The position numbers were made by a program, and so were the translations under genes. Under the pieces are notes generated by a model. The model saw nothing but the letters and a program-made list of their open reading frames with translations. It was not told the DNA's origin and did not search any database. From Fibrobacterota bacterium (GTDB lineage Bacteria; Fibrobacterota; Chitinivibrionia; Chitinivibrionales; Chitinispirillaceae), in the NCBI GenBank assembly GCA_023436205.1, contig JAEZKC010000002.1:62001-126000 (forward strand): a stretch of 64,000 bases of DNA. The letters are read 5' to 3'. Positions 8,319-17,635 of this stretch are shown here, one piece after another (position 1 is the stretch's first letter; every line of letters starts with the position of its first letter).

Positions 8319-10229
8319 TCAGCGATGAACAATCATCTGCTTTGAAACAACTCCAAATCCGTTATTGACTTTTATAATGTACAAACCGCTTGAAATTGGC
8401 TTTTTAAAACTGTAACTGAAATTTTGAACATTTCCCGCACCTTTAAACGAGCTGACCAATCGTCCATCAGCAGTGTAAAGAGATACGCTTATCGGGTTGA
8501 TGGAGTAATTTGTCGTTGACAAATTTAGATGATTTCTATTAAGACGTACGGTTTTAAAGCCGGACAAAGTTGGTTTGGCGCCTGAAGGATGGCTTATTGA
8601 CGTGGTCGGTTCTTTCGGAGTATTTGCATCCAGCAAGGCAGCGTACTTGGGTGCCACAATTTTAATATTTTCCATATCATTAAGCTGGTCAAAATTCTCC
8701 AGATGTCCCCAGGAGCCGTACTTCGATTCACGAGCCCCCACATAACTGAATGCCATGTAAAGCTTGCAGTCCACTTCGGGAACGGTGATGGTACCGAAAT
8801 TCTGCATGTACAGATCATACATTCCCGGGTGAATCTGAGCGTCCCAGACGGCCTGATTGTACCCCCAGTCCATCTGCTTCCAGGGCTGCATGTGCTGACC
8901 ACCCTCATACACGATATAATCTACCCCGTACTGATTGCCATATTGGGCAGTTTGAAGCGATGTCCCCTTGCCTGCTTCGATTCTTCCGGACACCGAATCG
9001 ATAATCATCTGAGGTGTTACAGAAGCGGGATTCATGGCGTTCCATACGTTGTGCTGACTTTCTGAAAAGTTAAAATAGGCTGTGGGGGAAACAGCATCGG
9101 CTCCGACCCCGTCGGTCTCGAAGAGATACTTTAGAATTCTACGAGTGTTGTCCACCCAGGCGTGCTGGACAGCTGCGACTCTCACAATCCGACTCATCTC
9201 ATTGTGAAACTCCTCACCGAAAATTTTGAACAGGCGGGCCATCATGTAAGCATCCTTTTCAGGATGATCGACGGAATTGGGATTGATAGCCTTCAGTCCA
9301 TCGATTACATATTGATCATTGGCAAGAGTTGTGGAATCGTAGCCACCGGAAACAGGATAGATTCCATTGTGCAAAACCCATTGGGCCTGCTGAAACTGCC
9401 AGTTCCATATTTCGTTTGAGTACTCTATGTAGATTTTAAGCCTGGGATCCAGCTCTCTTTTCAGAAGCCTCGCCAATTCATGAATGTAATTATCATCTGC
9501 CATATGCGGAACACAGAACCACCCGTCAACCTTAAGAAGGTTACACAGTTCGATGGCATATTCGAAAGCCATTCCATTAGGACCACCCTGGCTATAATAA
9601 GTGGGAGTTACTCTGTCGCTCCAGGATTTCTGCTTTGAATTATTAGTATTGATCCAGTCCATGAATCTCAGGGCGTGAAAAGGCTCCAACCCTTTGATGA
9701 AAGGGGTATAGAAGGTAGGCACCGTTTCGGTATTTTCATATTGCACCGGGATGATTCGAATATTTCGCACATGGTTGCCCTTTACGGAGCGCGTAATCTG
9801 AATCCAGGTATTGCTTCCACTTCCATTCAGAGTCAGATAGGTTTTACCATCGCGCCTGGAAACGGTCATTGTATGAAAAGTGATGTCCCCTTCACCATCG
9901 TAAAGGAAAAGATACTCTCCCTTGTAATTGCTGTTGATAAGAAAACGCACTGCCTGAGGCACATTATCCACAGCGTAGGGAAGTTCCAGAGGATACCCGT
10001 TTGAATCCAGAGGAATGCTGCCGATTTTTCCTGTATTCCAGGCAGATGAGCCGGTGGCGTTAAACGTAAGCCAGGAGCTGGCTGTTTTCATGACATCGTT
10101 AAAAACCAGATTTGTGGAATAATAGTTATTGCTGCCGATATTCATCCCGATGGGAAGCTTTGGTGTGGCAGCAAAAGACAGTGTGAACAAAAGCAGAGTC
10201 AGACAGAAAGGTTTTTTTAACCTGCTCAT
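8319..10229 (-). CDS. Secreted clan GH-A-like glycoside hydrolase with C-terminal sorting domain
   Basis: A 636-residue protein with a signal peptide (residues 1-21) and GGAGGAG just before the start. The N-terminal 190 residues are beta-rich. A (beta/alpha)8-like domain covers about 190-540. E273 in YSNEIWNW resembles the clan GH-A acid/base motif, and E442 in VYEGGQH is a candidate nucleophile. The last 75 residues (LYTADGRLVSSF, later SSGLYIIKVNNG, KQMIV) look like a type IX secretion C-terminal sorting domain. This group is often labelled only as a cellulose-binding or hypothetical protein, so I cannot give a GH family number. It lies upstream of TIGR02147 copy A on the same strand. Secretion is well supported; substrate is unknown. 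Confidence 0.7.
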   Translation of the reverse strand: MSRLKKPFCLTLLLFTLSFAATPKLPIGMNIGSNNYYSTNLVFNDVMKTASSWLTFNATGSSAWNTGKIGSIPLDSNGYPLELPYAVDNVPQAVRFLINSNYKGEYLFLYDGEGDITFHTMTVSRRDGKTYLTLNGSGSNTWIQITRSVKGNHVRNIRIIPVQYENTETVPTFYTPFIKGLEPFHALRFMDWINTNNSKQKSWSDRVTPTYYSQGGPNGMAFEYAIELCNLLKVDGWFCVPHMADDNYIHELARLLKRELDPRLKIYIEYSNEIWNWQFQQAQWVLHNGIYPVSGGYDSTTLANDQYVIDGLKAINPNSVDHPEKDAYMMARLFKIFGEEFHNEMSRIVRVAAVQHAWVDNTRRILKYLFETDGVGADAVSPTAYFNFSESQHNVWNAMNPASVTPQMIIDSVSGRIEAGKGTSLQTAQYGNQYGVDYIVYEGGQHMQPWKQMDWGYNQAVWDAQIHPGMYDLYMQNFGTITVPEVDCKLYMAFSYVGARESKYGSWGHLENFDQLNDMENIKIVAPKYAALLDANTPKEPTTSISHPSGAKPTLSGFKTVRLNRNHLNLSTTNYSINPISVSLYTADGRLVSSFKGAGNVQNFSYSFKKPISSGLYIIKVNNGFGVVSKQMIVHR

Positions 10230-10630
10230 TTCTCCTCCAGATCAAGGGTTCTGAGTAAATTGTACTATGCTCAATATAAAGCATTCAAGCATGAACGGAA
10301 GGAGCTTGTTAGAAAAAATGGACTCTATCGGTGTCCAACAGGTTATAACGCAAAACTCATAACTGATTGTATTCTCTGAAGTTATCGAATAGAAACCACT
10401 TAGAAATTGATAGACTGCTCCTGTTTTCAGTGTCCAACATCGCCGAAAATTATCAATAGTTATACTCTTTCGCTCACGTGTGCATTCTCCATTTACCATA
10501 TTTTTACTATCCGTTCAATCTATGCATAGTTGGCATTAAAATTGCAGCTTTCCAAAAATCCACAGGAAAGTAGAAGGTCACATAAAGACCCCTGGTGCTC
10601 AAAAATCCATCTCTGCCACAGGAGTACACT
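10230..10630. other. 400-base intergenic region, no gene seen
   Basis: AT-rich spacer between the divergent hydrolase and transposase genes. It holds two direct copies of GTGTCCAACA, at 10331-10340 and 10430-10439, 99 bases apart, and the transposase ribosome-binding site AGGAG near 10620. No open frame here resembles a protein, and no clear palindromic REP unit was found next to the transposase. Confidence 0.5.
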
Positions 10631-11644
10631 ATGTCCAGTAAGAAATCTCTATTTGTCCCCGGCGCAGTCTACCAGTTATACAACCATGGTTTATTCGGGG
10701 TTGACACATTCCAGAACACAAGTTTAAAGGAATATTTCAGAGATTTACTGGCTAAGTCTATACAGGACTATGCTTATAAATGTTATGGCTGGTCTCTGAT
10801 GAATGATCATTATCACCTGATCGTAAAAAGCAGTGAAATTCCCGTTGCTTCGTTTATGAACCGTTTTAATTCCGCCATTTCACGTCGCTTCAACAGAATG
10901 GTCGGCAATGAGGGAGTGGCGTTCGGATCCAAATACGCAGGAATTATTGTCCAGCCCGAACCTTACCTCGCCTCCCTTTCCCGCTGGGTGCATCTCAATC
11001 CGGTCAGAAGCAACCTCTGCTCTCTTCACACTCTGGATTCATACCATTGGAGCGGGCACCGTGAGATCATTGGAAAATCCAAAGAGGGTATTATAGATAT
11101 TCCGGGCTTTCTTGAGTATTTTCCGGGCGAATCTCCATTAAAAACCTATCAAAATTTCATGAAATCACCCAAGGCAGAAACTGATACTTGGCTTGAGACG
11201 CATATCCGAAATGCCAATCGTAAGCGCGGTAGAATTACCGAAGCGGAAAACTGGGTCATCGGTGACGGAGAATATACCCGTTGGGTATTTCAGACGTATG
11301 GACAGCATATTCCCGTACCAAGTTATATTAAAAAGAACCTTCCACTACAGAGAGTTCACGAAACGGTCGCAAGCGTCATGCAACTGGACAAAAATGAGGT
11401 TCTAAAGCCAGTTCGAAAGAGTTCTGCTTCTGTGGCCCGCGAGATCATAACACTTGCAGCAACGGAGGGTTTTGGCTTTTCCAGGAAACAGGTTGCGGAA
11501 TACCTGGGAGTTTCAACATCAGTAGTTGCCAAAATGATCACCCAGGCCAAAGCCTTTTGCGAGGGAAATAATTTTCTTCAAAAAATCTGCAATCAGATTT
11601 CTGAGCAACATGAGGAACGTAAAGCAGAAGCTACCTCAAAGTAA
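10631..11644 (+). CDS. REP-associated (Y1/IS200-like) transposase with C-terminal helix-turn-helix
   Basis: A 337-residue protein. Residues 8-135 form the Y1 HUH transposase domain. The metal-binding HUH motif is H60-Y61-H62 (NDHYHLIV), and the family block HLNPVRS follows at 121-127. The catalytic tyrosine normally lies two residues before that block (R-Y-I/V-H-L-N-P-V-R), but here it is W119 (codon 10985-10987). Residues about 240-325 are helical and DnaA-C-terminal/HTH-like (AREIITLAATEGFGFSRKQV, then EYLGVSTSVVAKM). Start 10631 has CAGGAG seven bases upstream. Related proteins mobilise REP palindromes and usually lack flanking inverted repeats. Either the nucleophile moved or this copy is catalytically dead and domesticated. 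The 3' end overlaps the converging gene by 14 bases. Confidence 0.85.
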   Translation: MSSKKSLFVPGAVYQLYNHGLFGVDTFQNTSLKEYFRDLLAKSIQDYAYKCYGWSLMNDHYHLIVKSSEIPVASFMNRFNSAISRRFNRMVGNEGVAFGSKYAGIIVQPEPYLASLSRWVHLNPVRSNLCSLHTLDSYHWSGHREIIGKSKEGIIDIPGFLEYFPGESPLKTYQNFMKSPKAETDTWLETHIRNANRKRGRITEAENWVIGDGEYTRWVFQTYGQHIPVPSYIKKNLPLQRVHETVASVMQLDKNEVLKPVRKSSASVAREIITLAATEGFGFSRKQVAEYLGVSTSVVAKMITQAKAFCEGNNFLQKICNQISEQHEERKAEATSK

Positions 11645-14600
11645 TTGGACAGGTGTAAGCTGTACCGTCATCCAGTACAGCTTTTATCACCCAATTCCCC
11701 TCGGCCATACCTTTGGTAGACATATTATATATGTAATGATCAGAGTCACCATCGTACCGGAACAGATTGCCAACCGCCGAGTTCCCCGAGCATTCAGCAG
11801 GTGCGAAAAGAGAAGAACCTTCCATCGCCACAAAAATCCTGACAACCGCAGTACCGATCGGTTGACCATTGCGGGACAGGAGTTTAAATTTCACCGGCAC
11901 AGTGCTGCCGCTTTTCCTTTCAGAACTGCCATCATTTCCCAGAGGTGATTCAAAACCTCTGAAATCATAGTGCACTCTGACTATGGTTTGAGCACTCGAT
12001 CTGTTTCCCGCTTTATCAATAGCTTCAAAATGTACTATCGTCGAACCAATGGAGAAAAGAGATGGTGCATCAGAGGAGAGTATCGGTGCCACATCGCAGT
12101 TATCAGACACTAGGGGCTTAATGGTAGTTTGTGCACCAACCGTTCCTTCAGCAATCAGGACAAGTGAATCAGGTACTTCACTAATAGTAGGAACAGTACT
12201 GTCAACAATGGTAATCCACTGCATCGCCGTGGAGGTATTCCCCCGGGAGTCGCTGAACGACCATACAATCGTGTGCTCACCGAGTTCATTGAAGGTAAAC
12301 GGCAGACCACCCTTGTCGGCTGTACCCGCAATCTTGCCATCCACCAGATCTAAAGCTTCAGGGGCTTGCGTTACTGTGTAGCTGCATTCACCCTCCAGAT
12401 CCGAAAGCTTCGGAGCCGCAGGCGCAGTACGATCTTGAACGGTAACCGTTACCGATACATTACTCCTATTTCCTGCCCTGTCCACCGCGGTGAAATTCAC
12501 CTTTGTAGCCCCGATTGGGTATGCCGAAGGTGCATCGGAGCTGACTGCAGCTGTCCCGCAGTTATCAAAAGCTGTGGCGTTACCAAGGGTAAAGGATGTC
12601 AAATTTCCGCTTGCTTCAAGAACAGTATCGCGAGGAACACTTGTAAACGAAGGCGGTGTCCTGTCCACCACAACAATTTTCTGCGTCGCCGTGGAGGTAT
12701 TCCCGCGGGAGTCGCTGAACGACCATACAATCGTGTGCTCACCGAGTTCATTGAAGGTAAACGGCAGACCAACTTTGTCGGCTGTACCTGCAATTTTGCC
12801 ATCCACCAGATCTAAAGCTTCAGGGGCTTGCGTTACCGTGTAGCTGCATTCACCCTCCAGATCGGGAAGCACCGGAACCGATGGAGCTGATTGATCCTGA
12901 ACGGTAACCGTTACCGATACGTTACTCCTGTTTCCTGCCCTGTCCACCGCGGTGAAATTCACCTTTGTAGCCCCGATAGGGTATGCCGAAGGTGCATCGG
13001 AGCTGACTGCAGCTGTCCCGCAGTTATCAAAAGCTGTGGCGTTACCAAGGGTAATGGACGTCAAGTTTCCGCTTGCTTCAAGAACCGTATCGCGAGGAAC
13101 ACTTGTAAACGAAGGTGGTGTTCTGTCCACCACTACAATTTTCTGCGTCGCCGTGGAGGTATTCCCGCGGGAGTCGGTGAACGACCATACAATCGTGTGC
13201 TCACCGAGTTCATTGAAGGTAAGCGGCAGACCACCCTTGTCGGCTGTACCCGCTACTTTACCATCCACCAGATCTGTCGCTTCGGGGGCACGGGTTACAG
13301 TATAACTGCATTCGACGGTGTCGGTCTTCAGCGAAGAAACTAGAGGTGGAGTCTGATCTTTTACATTCACAACAGCTGAATCAGTTGTGGTATTACCGGC
13401 CAGATCAGTGGCTGTAAAAAATACCGTTGTCATTCCTAATTGAAACGTATCAGGTGCATCGCAGAACACGCTCGCCGTTCCGCAATTATCATCGGCCACA
13501 GCAGTTGCGAATTTGAATGTCGTTTCCTTCCCGGTTGCCTCGATCACAGTATCTGCAGGAACAAAGACGAATACCGGAGCAGTCTGATCAAAAATGATTA
13601 TTTTCTGGTAAGCTCTGGAAATGTTCCCCTGCTGATCGGTGAATGACCAGTTGACGATATGTTCCCCGAGCCCATTAATCAATAAAGGCAGAGGGCCCTG
13701 ATCTGAAACAGCTGAAATACTTCCATCAACCAAATCTGCAGCCAGTGGAGCCTTGCTTATCACAAGATCGCATTCACTTCTAATATCATCAAGTACGGGG
13801 ACAACTGGAGGTGTGTTGTCCTTAATGGTGACCAGTACCGATCTTCTGGACACGTTACCGGCAATGTCACGAGCAGAAAAAGTCACTTTGGTGGTCCCCA
13901 GAGAATACTTATCCGGTGCATCGGAACGGATATCAACAGAGCCGCAGTTATCATTGGCTAATGGTGCGGCAAGCGAAACTGCTACCTGAGCTCTGGAAGC
14001 TTCAATTACTGTATCATTGGGGAAAGAGGACCATATTGGATACGTGGTATCTATAATGGTTATCTTTTGAGAACCGATCGTAGAGGCGCCCCGGCTGTTT
14101 GTAAAAGTCCAGTATATTACATGTTCTCCCAATCCGGAAACTATCGCGGGGAGTTGTCCGGCAGAGCACATCCCGGCGATACTGCCGTCAACTATATCAT
14201 CTGCAATAACCGGAGCTGTAATAGTAAATGCACACTCAGCAGATAGATCCTTCAGAGCCGGCATTGCCGGAGCAGTTACAGACAGTACAGTGGCTTTCTG
14301 CAACTGATACGATTTGTTTCCATGTTTATCATCGTAAACCCAATTGATCTCATAACTTCCAGGATTTTCAAGCACCATGGAACCATTTGTGCTACCAATC
14401 ACCTTTCCCGCAAGTTCATCTTGAGCTGTGGGAGGCGACAGCCTGATAACCCCTTCCGCCTTCAGTTCCGGGAGTACTGCTATTTCGGGTACTGGAGGCT
14501 TCTGATCCTTTTTGATGATTAGCATCGAAGGGTTGCCTGCATTTCCGAAGAAATCAACACCATAGGCGGTATAAGCAGTTATTCCATCCTGAGTGGCGAG

Positions 14601-16124
14601 AAAATTCACATTAGGAGAATTAATCAGATCATTACGGAAATACCCTGTACTGTTTGTCTCGTAATAAACTGTTTTCCAGAACCCCACTCCTCCGCTGTTC
14701 TCAGTTGAACTTATTCGTATCCGCGGATTGCTGTTATACCATCCGTTTGGCCCATCTGGAGGATAATCCGCAGTAACGATTGTAAATGGACCCTCACTCT
14801 CATAATTCATGTCCTCCAACCGCCCCCAGGAGAATACATAGGGATAGTTGTCGGCATCTCCGGGTTTTGGATAGTAGGGCCAGGAGTACTGATGGTTACT
14901 CCACCAGTTGCCGCGCCAGGCCGGTCCGGAACTGAACCAGTTCAACTCGGCATTTGTGAAGTACTTTACATTCTGTACAGAGCTATTGAACTTGTTGCTG
15001 AGAAAACGGTTCTGAGAGCTTAGTGACAGAGACACACTGTAGCGGGAATTATCAAAAATATTGCGGGTTATGATGTTCTGCTGACTATTCTGAAGAGTAA
15101 GGCCATAATCTCCTCCATTTATAATGTTGCCCTTTACAAGGCTGCCTCTTGCGTTTACAAGAGTAATAGAATTAGTGACATTCTGGAAAAAGTTGGAAAG
15201 GCAGATGTCCTGAGCACGAACAACAACACCATTTACACCTGCATTTATGAAATTCAGTTCTACAACGGAAGGCTGAGGACTGTAAAGCTGTACCGAAGTG
15301 GTATTTGAAGTAAATCGGTTGCCGGTGATAAGATTACCCCCGGTAATCCGGGTTCCATAATTATTTGAGACGTAAACAGCTGTGTTACACTGGGAAAAAA
15401 TGCAGTTTCGTACAATATTGGAATCACTATACAATGACAAGCCCGTGGCAAAACCGGAAAAACTCAAATCGGAAACGGTGACACGTCTCCCAACGATAAA
15501 TAATCCGTTAGTATTGCTTCCCTGAAGTTTCCCCTCCCCTGTACCCCTGATTTCACACTCCCCTGCGGTCACCTCTATAGTTTGTCGTATCTCCTTTTTA
15601 ATCAGGGCCACCCTGCTTCTTTTATCCCATTCCAGGCTGTCGGTCCAATCAGAAATTTTTTCAGATTCGCCGCCGAGCACAGATCGATACCAGCCATCAT
15701 CTTTAAGAAAAAGAGTTGATGGTCGAGGTTGAAGAATGATCAGGTGTGGGATTGAGGGATTGATGGAGAGCGAAATGTGCCCCTCTGTTCCAGTGTGTTC
15801 TGTAAAATGGTTACTTAAACTGTCCACATATATATGGAAGAGTGAGTTCGGAGGCAGGCCGCGAAACTCAATGACAAGTGATTGTAACTCGGAAACAGGA
15901 GACGTCTCAATTGTGATCACCTCCGGAATGGACCTGACCATCATTCTGATCTGGTGAGAAAGAGAAATGTCAAAATTGAGATAAGCGCTGTTGCGGACCT
16001 GCAGAAAATCAGCTGTAGTGTCAATAATCCCAATCAGCTGTGGCAGCGTTTGAGCAGTATCGGCATTTTGTGCATGGATATTCAGAAACAGGAGTGCGAA
16101 GAAAAGAGAACAGCTGTTTTTCAT
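11631..16124 (-). CDS. Giant secreted HYR-repeat protein with N-terminal beta-helix
   Basis: About 1497 residues. The signal peptide covers residues 1-19 (LFFALLFLNIHAQ) and GGGGG precedes the start at 16124. Residues about 160-400 look like a right-handed parallel beta-helix (NosD/PbH1 type: GTRITGGNLITGNRF and many similar turns). Then come about six 150-residue units, each ending in a hyalin-repeat (HYR) sequence such as TVLEASG, DNCGTAAVSSDAP, IGATKVNFTAVDRAGN. The last three units are almost identical in DNA. A C-terminal beta domain of about 100 residues closes the protein, without an obvious type IX sorting domain. It is probably a cell-surface or matrix adhesin. The long form at 16184 would only add residues before the signal peptide. 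Confidence 0.82.
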   Translation of the reverse strand: MKNSCSLFFALLFLNIHAQNADTAQTLPQLIGIIDTTADFLQVRNSAYLNFDISLSHQIRMMVRSIPEVITIETSPVSELQSLVIEFRGLPPNSLFHIYVDSLSNHFTEHTGTEGHISLSINPSIPHLIILQPRPSTLFLKDDGWYRSVLGGESEKISDWTDSLEWDKRSRVALIKKEIRQTIEVTAGECEIRGTGEGKLQGSNTNGLFIVGRRVTVSDLSFSGFATGLSLYSDSNIVRNCIFSQCNTAVYVSNNYGTRITGGNLITGNRFTSNTTSVQLYSPQPSVVELNFINAGVNGVVVRAQDICLSNFFQNVTNSITLVNARGSLVKGNIINGGDYGLTLQNSQQNIITRNIFDNSRYSVSLSLSSQNRFLSNKFNSSVQNVKYFTNAELNWFSSGPAWRGNWWSNHQYSWPYYPKPGDADNYPYVFSWGRLEDMNYESEGPFTIVTADYPPDGPNGWYNSNPRIRISSTENSGGVGFWKTVYYETNSTGYFRNDLINSPNVNFLATQDGITAYTAYGVDFFGNAGNPSMLIIKKDQKPPVPEIAVLPELKAEGVIRLSPPTAQDELAGKVIGSTNGSMVLENPGSYEINWVYDDKHGNKSYQLQKATVLSVTAPAMPALKDLSAECAFTITAPVIADDIVDGSIAGMCSAGQLPAIVSGLGEHVIYWTFTNSRGASTIGSQKITIIDTTYPIWSSFPNDTVIEASRAQVAVSLAAPLANDNCGSVDIRSDAPDKYSLGTTKVTFSARDIAGNVSRRSVLVTIKDNTPPVVPVLDDIRSECDLVISKAPLAADLVDGSISAVSDQGPLPLLINGLGEHIVNWSFTDQQGNISRAYQKIIIFDQTAPVFVFVPADTVIEATGKETTFKFATAVADDNCGTASVFCDAPDTFQLGMTTVFFTATDLAGNTTTDSAVVNVKDQTPPLVSSLKTDTVECSYTVTRAPEATDLVDGKVAGTADKGGLPLTFNELGEHTIVWSFTDSRGNTSTATQKIVVVDRTPPSFTSVPRDTVLEASGNLTSITLGNATAFDNCGTAAVSSDAPSAYPIGATKVNFTAVDRAGNRSNVSVTVTVQDQSAPSVPVLPDLEGECSYTVTQAPEALDLVDGKIAGTADKVGLPFTFNELGEHTIVWSFSDSRGNTSTATQKIVVVDRTPPSFTSVPRDTVLEASGNLTSFTLGNATAFDNCGTAAVSSDAPSAYPIGATKVNFTAVDRAGNRSNVSVTVTVQDRTAPAAPKLSDLEGECSYTVTQAPEALDLVDGKIAGTADKGGLPFTFNELGEHTIVWSFSDSRGNTSTAMQWITIVDSTVPTISEVPDSLVLIAEGTVGAQTTIKPLVSDNCDVAPILSSDAPSLFSIGSTIVHFEAIDKAGNRSSAQTIVRVHYDFRGFESPLGNDGSSERKSGSTVPVKFKLLSRNGQPIGTAVVRIFVAMEGSSLFAPAECSGNSAVGNLFRYDGDSDHYIYNMSTKGMAEGNWVIKAVLDDGTAYTCPITLR
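12219..13330. repeat. Near-identical 462-bp tandem repeats inside the HYR gene
   Basis: Matching blocks begin at 12219, 12681 and 13143, a period of exactly 462 bases or 154 codons. Long stretches are unchanged between copies, for example the shared ACGACCATACAATCGTGTGC segment in all three. The third copy diverges after about 13312. Earlier HYR units in the gene are alike only in protein, so these copies arose by recent duplication or are kept alike by gene conversion. Confidence 0.85.
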
Positions 16125-16197
16125 AGAGCACCCCCTCTCGCCAAAGTGCTCTATAATTATAGCATCATTTAACCGATTAAACAAGGGGTATTTTTAA

Positions 16198-16539
16198 TCA
16201 GGAGTCTTTATGGCGGTACATCCCGCTTACTTTTATATACTGTCCTCGGCATAAACCGCAGCCGATGTGCTCATGACCTTTGCTTTCGAGGATCTGTTTA
16301 ACCATATTGTTGATAAAAACCGCCACTTCCTCCTGGGGATACTCACTTGAGCTGAGGTGTTCCTCATATTCATCCTCAATGATATGGAGCAAGGGAAGAA
16401 TTGCGGGACGCCCCTGCTCCACAGCTTCAAGCATAAGCTGCACCTGCTGGGGGGAGGAGAGAAATTCCCAGAGCTTTGAGCCGAACTGTTTTTCAAAAAG
16501 GTATGCAAAGCGACCGGGTTTATAGTGTAATTCGTTCAT
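16198..16539 (-). CDS. Small hypothetical protein with C-terminal Cys pair
   Basis: A 113-residue, mostly helical, acidic protein with AGGTCAG just upstream of its ATG. It has no signal peptide or membrane segment. Near the C-terminus it has CGLCRGQY, a CxxC pair that could bind metal or be redox active. I do not recognise the family. It lies on the same strand as the HYR gene, about 74 bases upstream of that gene's start, but nothing links the two functionally. It is likely a real gene because of its start site and the coding-like composition of this frame. Confidence 0.5.
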   Translation of the reverse strand: MNELHYKPGRFAYLFEKQFGSKLWEFLSSPQQVQLMLEAVEQGRPAILPLLHIIEDEYEEHLSSSEYPQEEVAVFINNMVKQILESKGHEHIGCGLCRGQYIKVSGMYRHKDS

Positions 16540-16716
16540 CTGACCTGCTTTTCGTTTTCTTTAGTACGGGCATTGATCATGAATGTTGAGATTTATGTAA
16601 TGAAAACCGAAGCTGAAGCGCTCTATTCCAAGATACTCTCTGCAGGTACCTGAGGGAAGTCAGTAGTACCGGCATTTTGGGAACCCAGGTAAATGCGCTC
16701 TGAAATAAATCAGTGA

Positions 16717-17223
16717 GCAGTCATTTTTCCGCATTCAATTATTTTATGGTTGAGATCAACAGGCAGCCTATCGGTATATAAATTCGTGACCGATTCTTTA
16801 CATTTCAATCCGGACAGCATTCTTGTACTGGGACGATCTATCGGGACGACAGTTGCAATGAATACTGCAGCAAACAGTGACATCGCTGGACTTGTCCTTG
16901 TAACACCACTTACCACCGGGAAGGAATTGGGGAAAGCGAGTGGATTGGGGGTTTTTGCGAACTTTGCAGGTAAGTCTTTCAACAATCTGGAGAAATGCGA
17001 TAAAATCAGATGCCCAGTTCTAATCATTCATGGAACACGTGATGAAGTGATTCCCTACTCAATGGGATTTAAAGTTTTCGAGACTATCCAAAGTCAAAAA
17101 AGCTTCGTATCAATAGAGAATGGGAACCATAACCGTTTAGAATACTATTCGGAGCAATACTGGAACTCTATTGAAGAGTTCATCAAAAAGACACAAAAAC
17201 AGACGAACAGGCTTTATAAATGA
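16717..17223 (+). pseudogene. 5'-truncated alpha/beta hydrolase
   Basis: The frame encodes the back half of an alpha/beta hydrolase of the BAAT/YqkD-like kind. It has the nucleophile elbow GRSIG, the acid in HGTRDEVIP and the histidine in ENGNHNRL, so the catalytic triad is present. About 90 residues that should precede the elbow (early strands and oxyanion hole) are missing. The frame is blocked upstream by a TGA at 16714, and there is no ATG before the conserved part; the only starts are weak, such as TTG at 16750. It overlaps the next gene by four bases (ATGA), a relic of an operon. A functional short protein is unlikely but not excluded. Confidence 0.65.
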
Positions 17224-17621
17224 TACAACAGGACGAAGAACTGCAGACCTTCTTAGCCGCCTATGATAAATGTTTCCAGGATAAAGATATCGAAGCACTA
17301 AAACAGTTCTACCCTCAGGAAGACAATGAGCTGATCTACTTTGACAATCACAAAAACAATGACACCTACAACGTAAAAGACCACTTAAGGCTGTTAACAG
17401 ATTTTTTTCAGAATGGAAAGAAAACAGAATCGGGCCAGGTTGAAGAACTTATAACGGAAAACATGCGAATTTTCAAAACAGAGCAGGCCGCGTGCATCTG
17501 TTCACTAATAAGGTATAAAAGCTTTCCAGTTCCTGCAGTGAGAGCGACATTTTATCTGGAAAGACACGGTGGAGCATGGAAGATTAAACATGTTCATTGT
17601 TCATTTGAACCGAATGTGTAG
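17220..17621 (+). CDS. SnoaL-like / NTF2-fold protein
   Basis: A 133-residue protein with the length and pattern of SnoaL-like or DUF4440 cone-shaped folds: an N-terminal helix pair (LQTFLAAYDKCFQDKDIEAL), then strands ending in WKIKHVHCSFE. Such proteins can be small enzymes or ligand-binding domains; nothing here shows which. Its ATG overlaps the stop of the truncated hydrolase upstream (ATGA), so it was co-translated with it. With that partner decayed it may be a passenger. The fold assignment is moderately secure; function is unknown. Confidence 0.6.
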   Translation: MIQQDEELQTFLAAYDKCFQDKDIEALKQFYPQEDNELIYFDNHKNNDTYNVKDHLRLLTDFFQNGKKTESGQVEELITENMRIFKTEQAACICSLIRYKSFPVPAVRATFYLERHGGAWKIKHVHCSFEPNV

Positions 17622-17635
17622 ATCTTTTTCTGTGA

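Noticed and set aside
10331..10439. Two direct copies of GTGTCCAACA 99 bases apart near the transposase
   Set aside because: Ten-base direct repeats alone do not define an insertion element; no matching inverted ends or second open frame was found.
10242..10499. 85-codon minus-strand open frame in the intergenic region
   Set aside because: Composition and sequence do not resemble a protein, there is no ribosome-binding site, and it overlaps the direct repeats.
12219..13330. CRISPR-like array
   Set aside because: The repeats are 462 bases long, in frame within a gene and without spacers.
12366..13343. Long plus-strand open frames opposite the HYR gene
   Set aside because: They are shadows of the repeated minus-strand codons; their repetition mirrors the HYR repeats.
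16579..16653. Short plus-strand frame starting with ATG before the truncated hydrolase
   Set aside because: Only 24 codons, no clear ribosome-binding site and no recognisable family; it may be debris.
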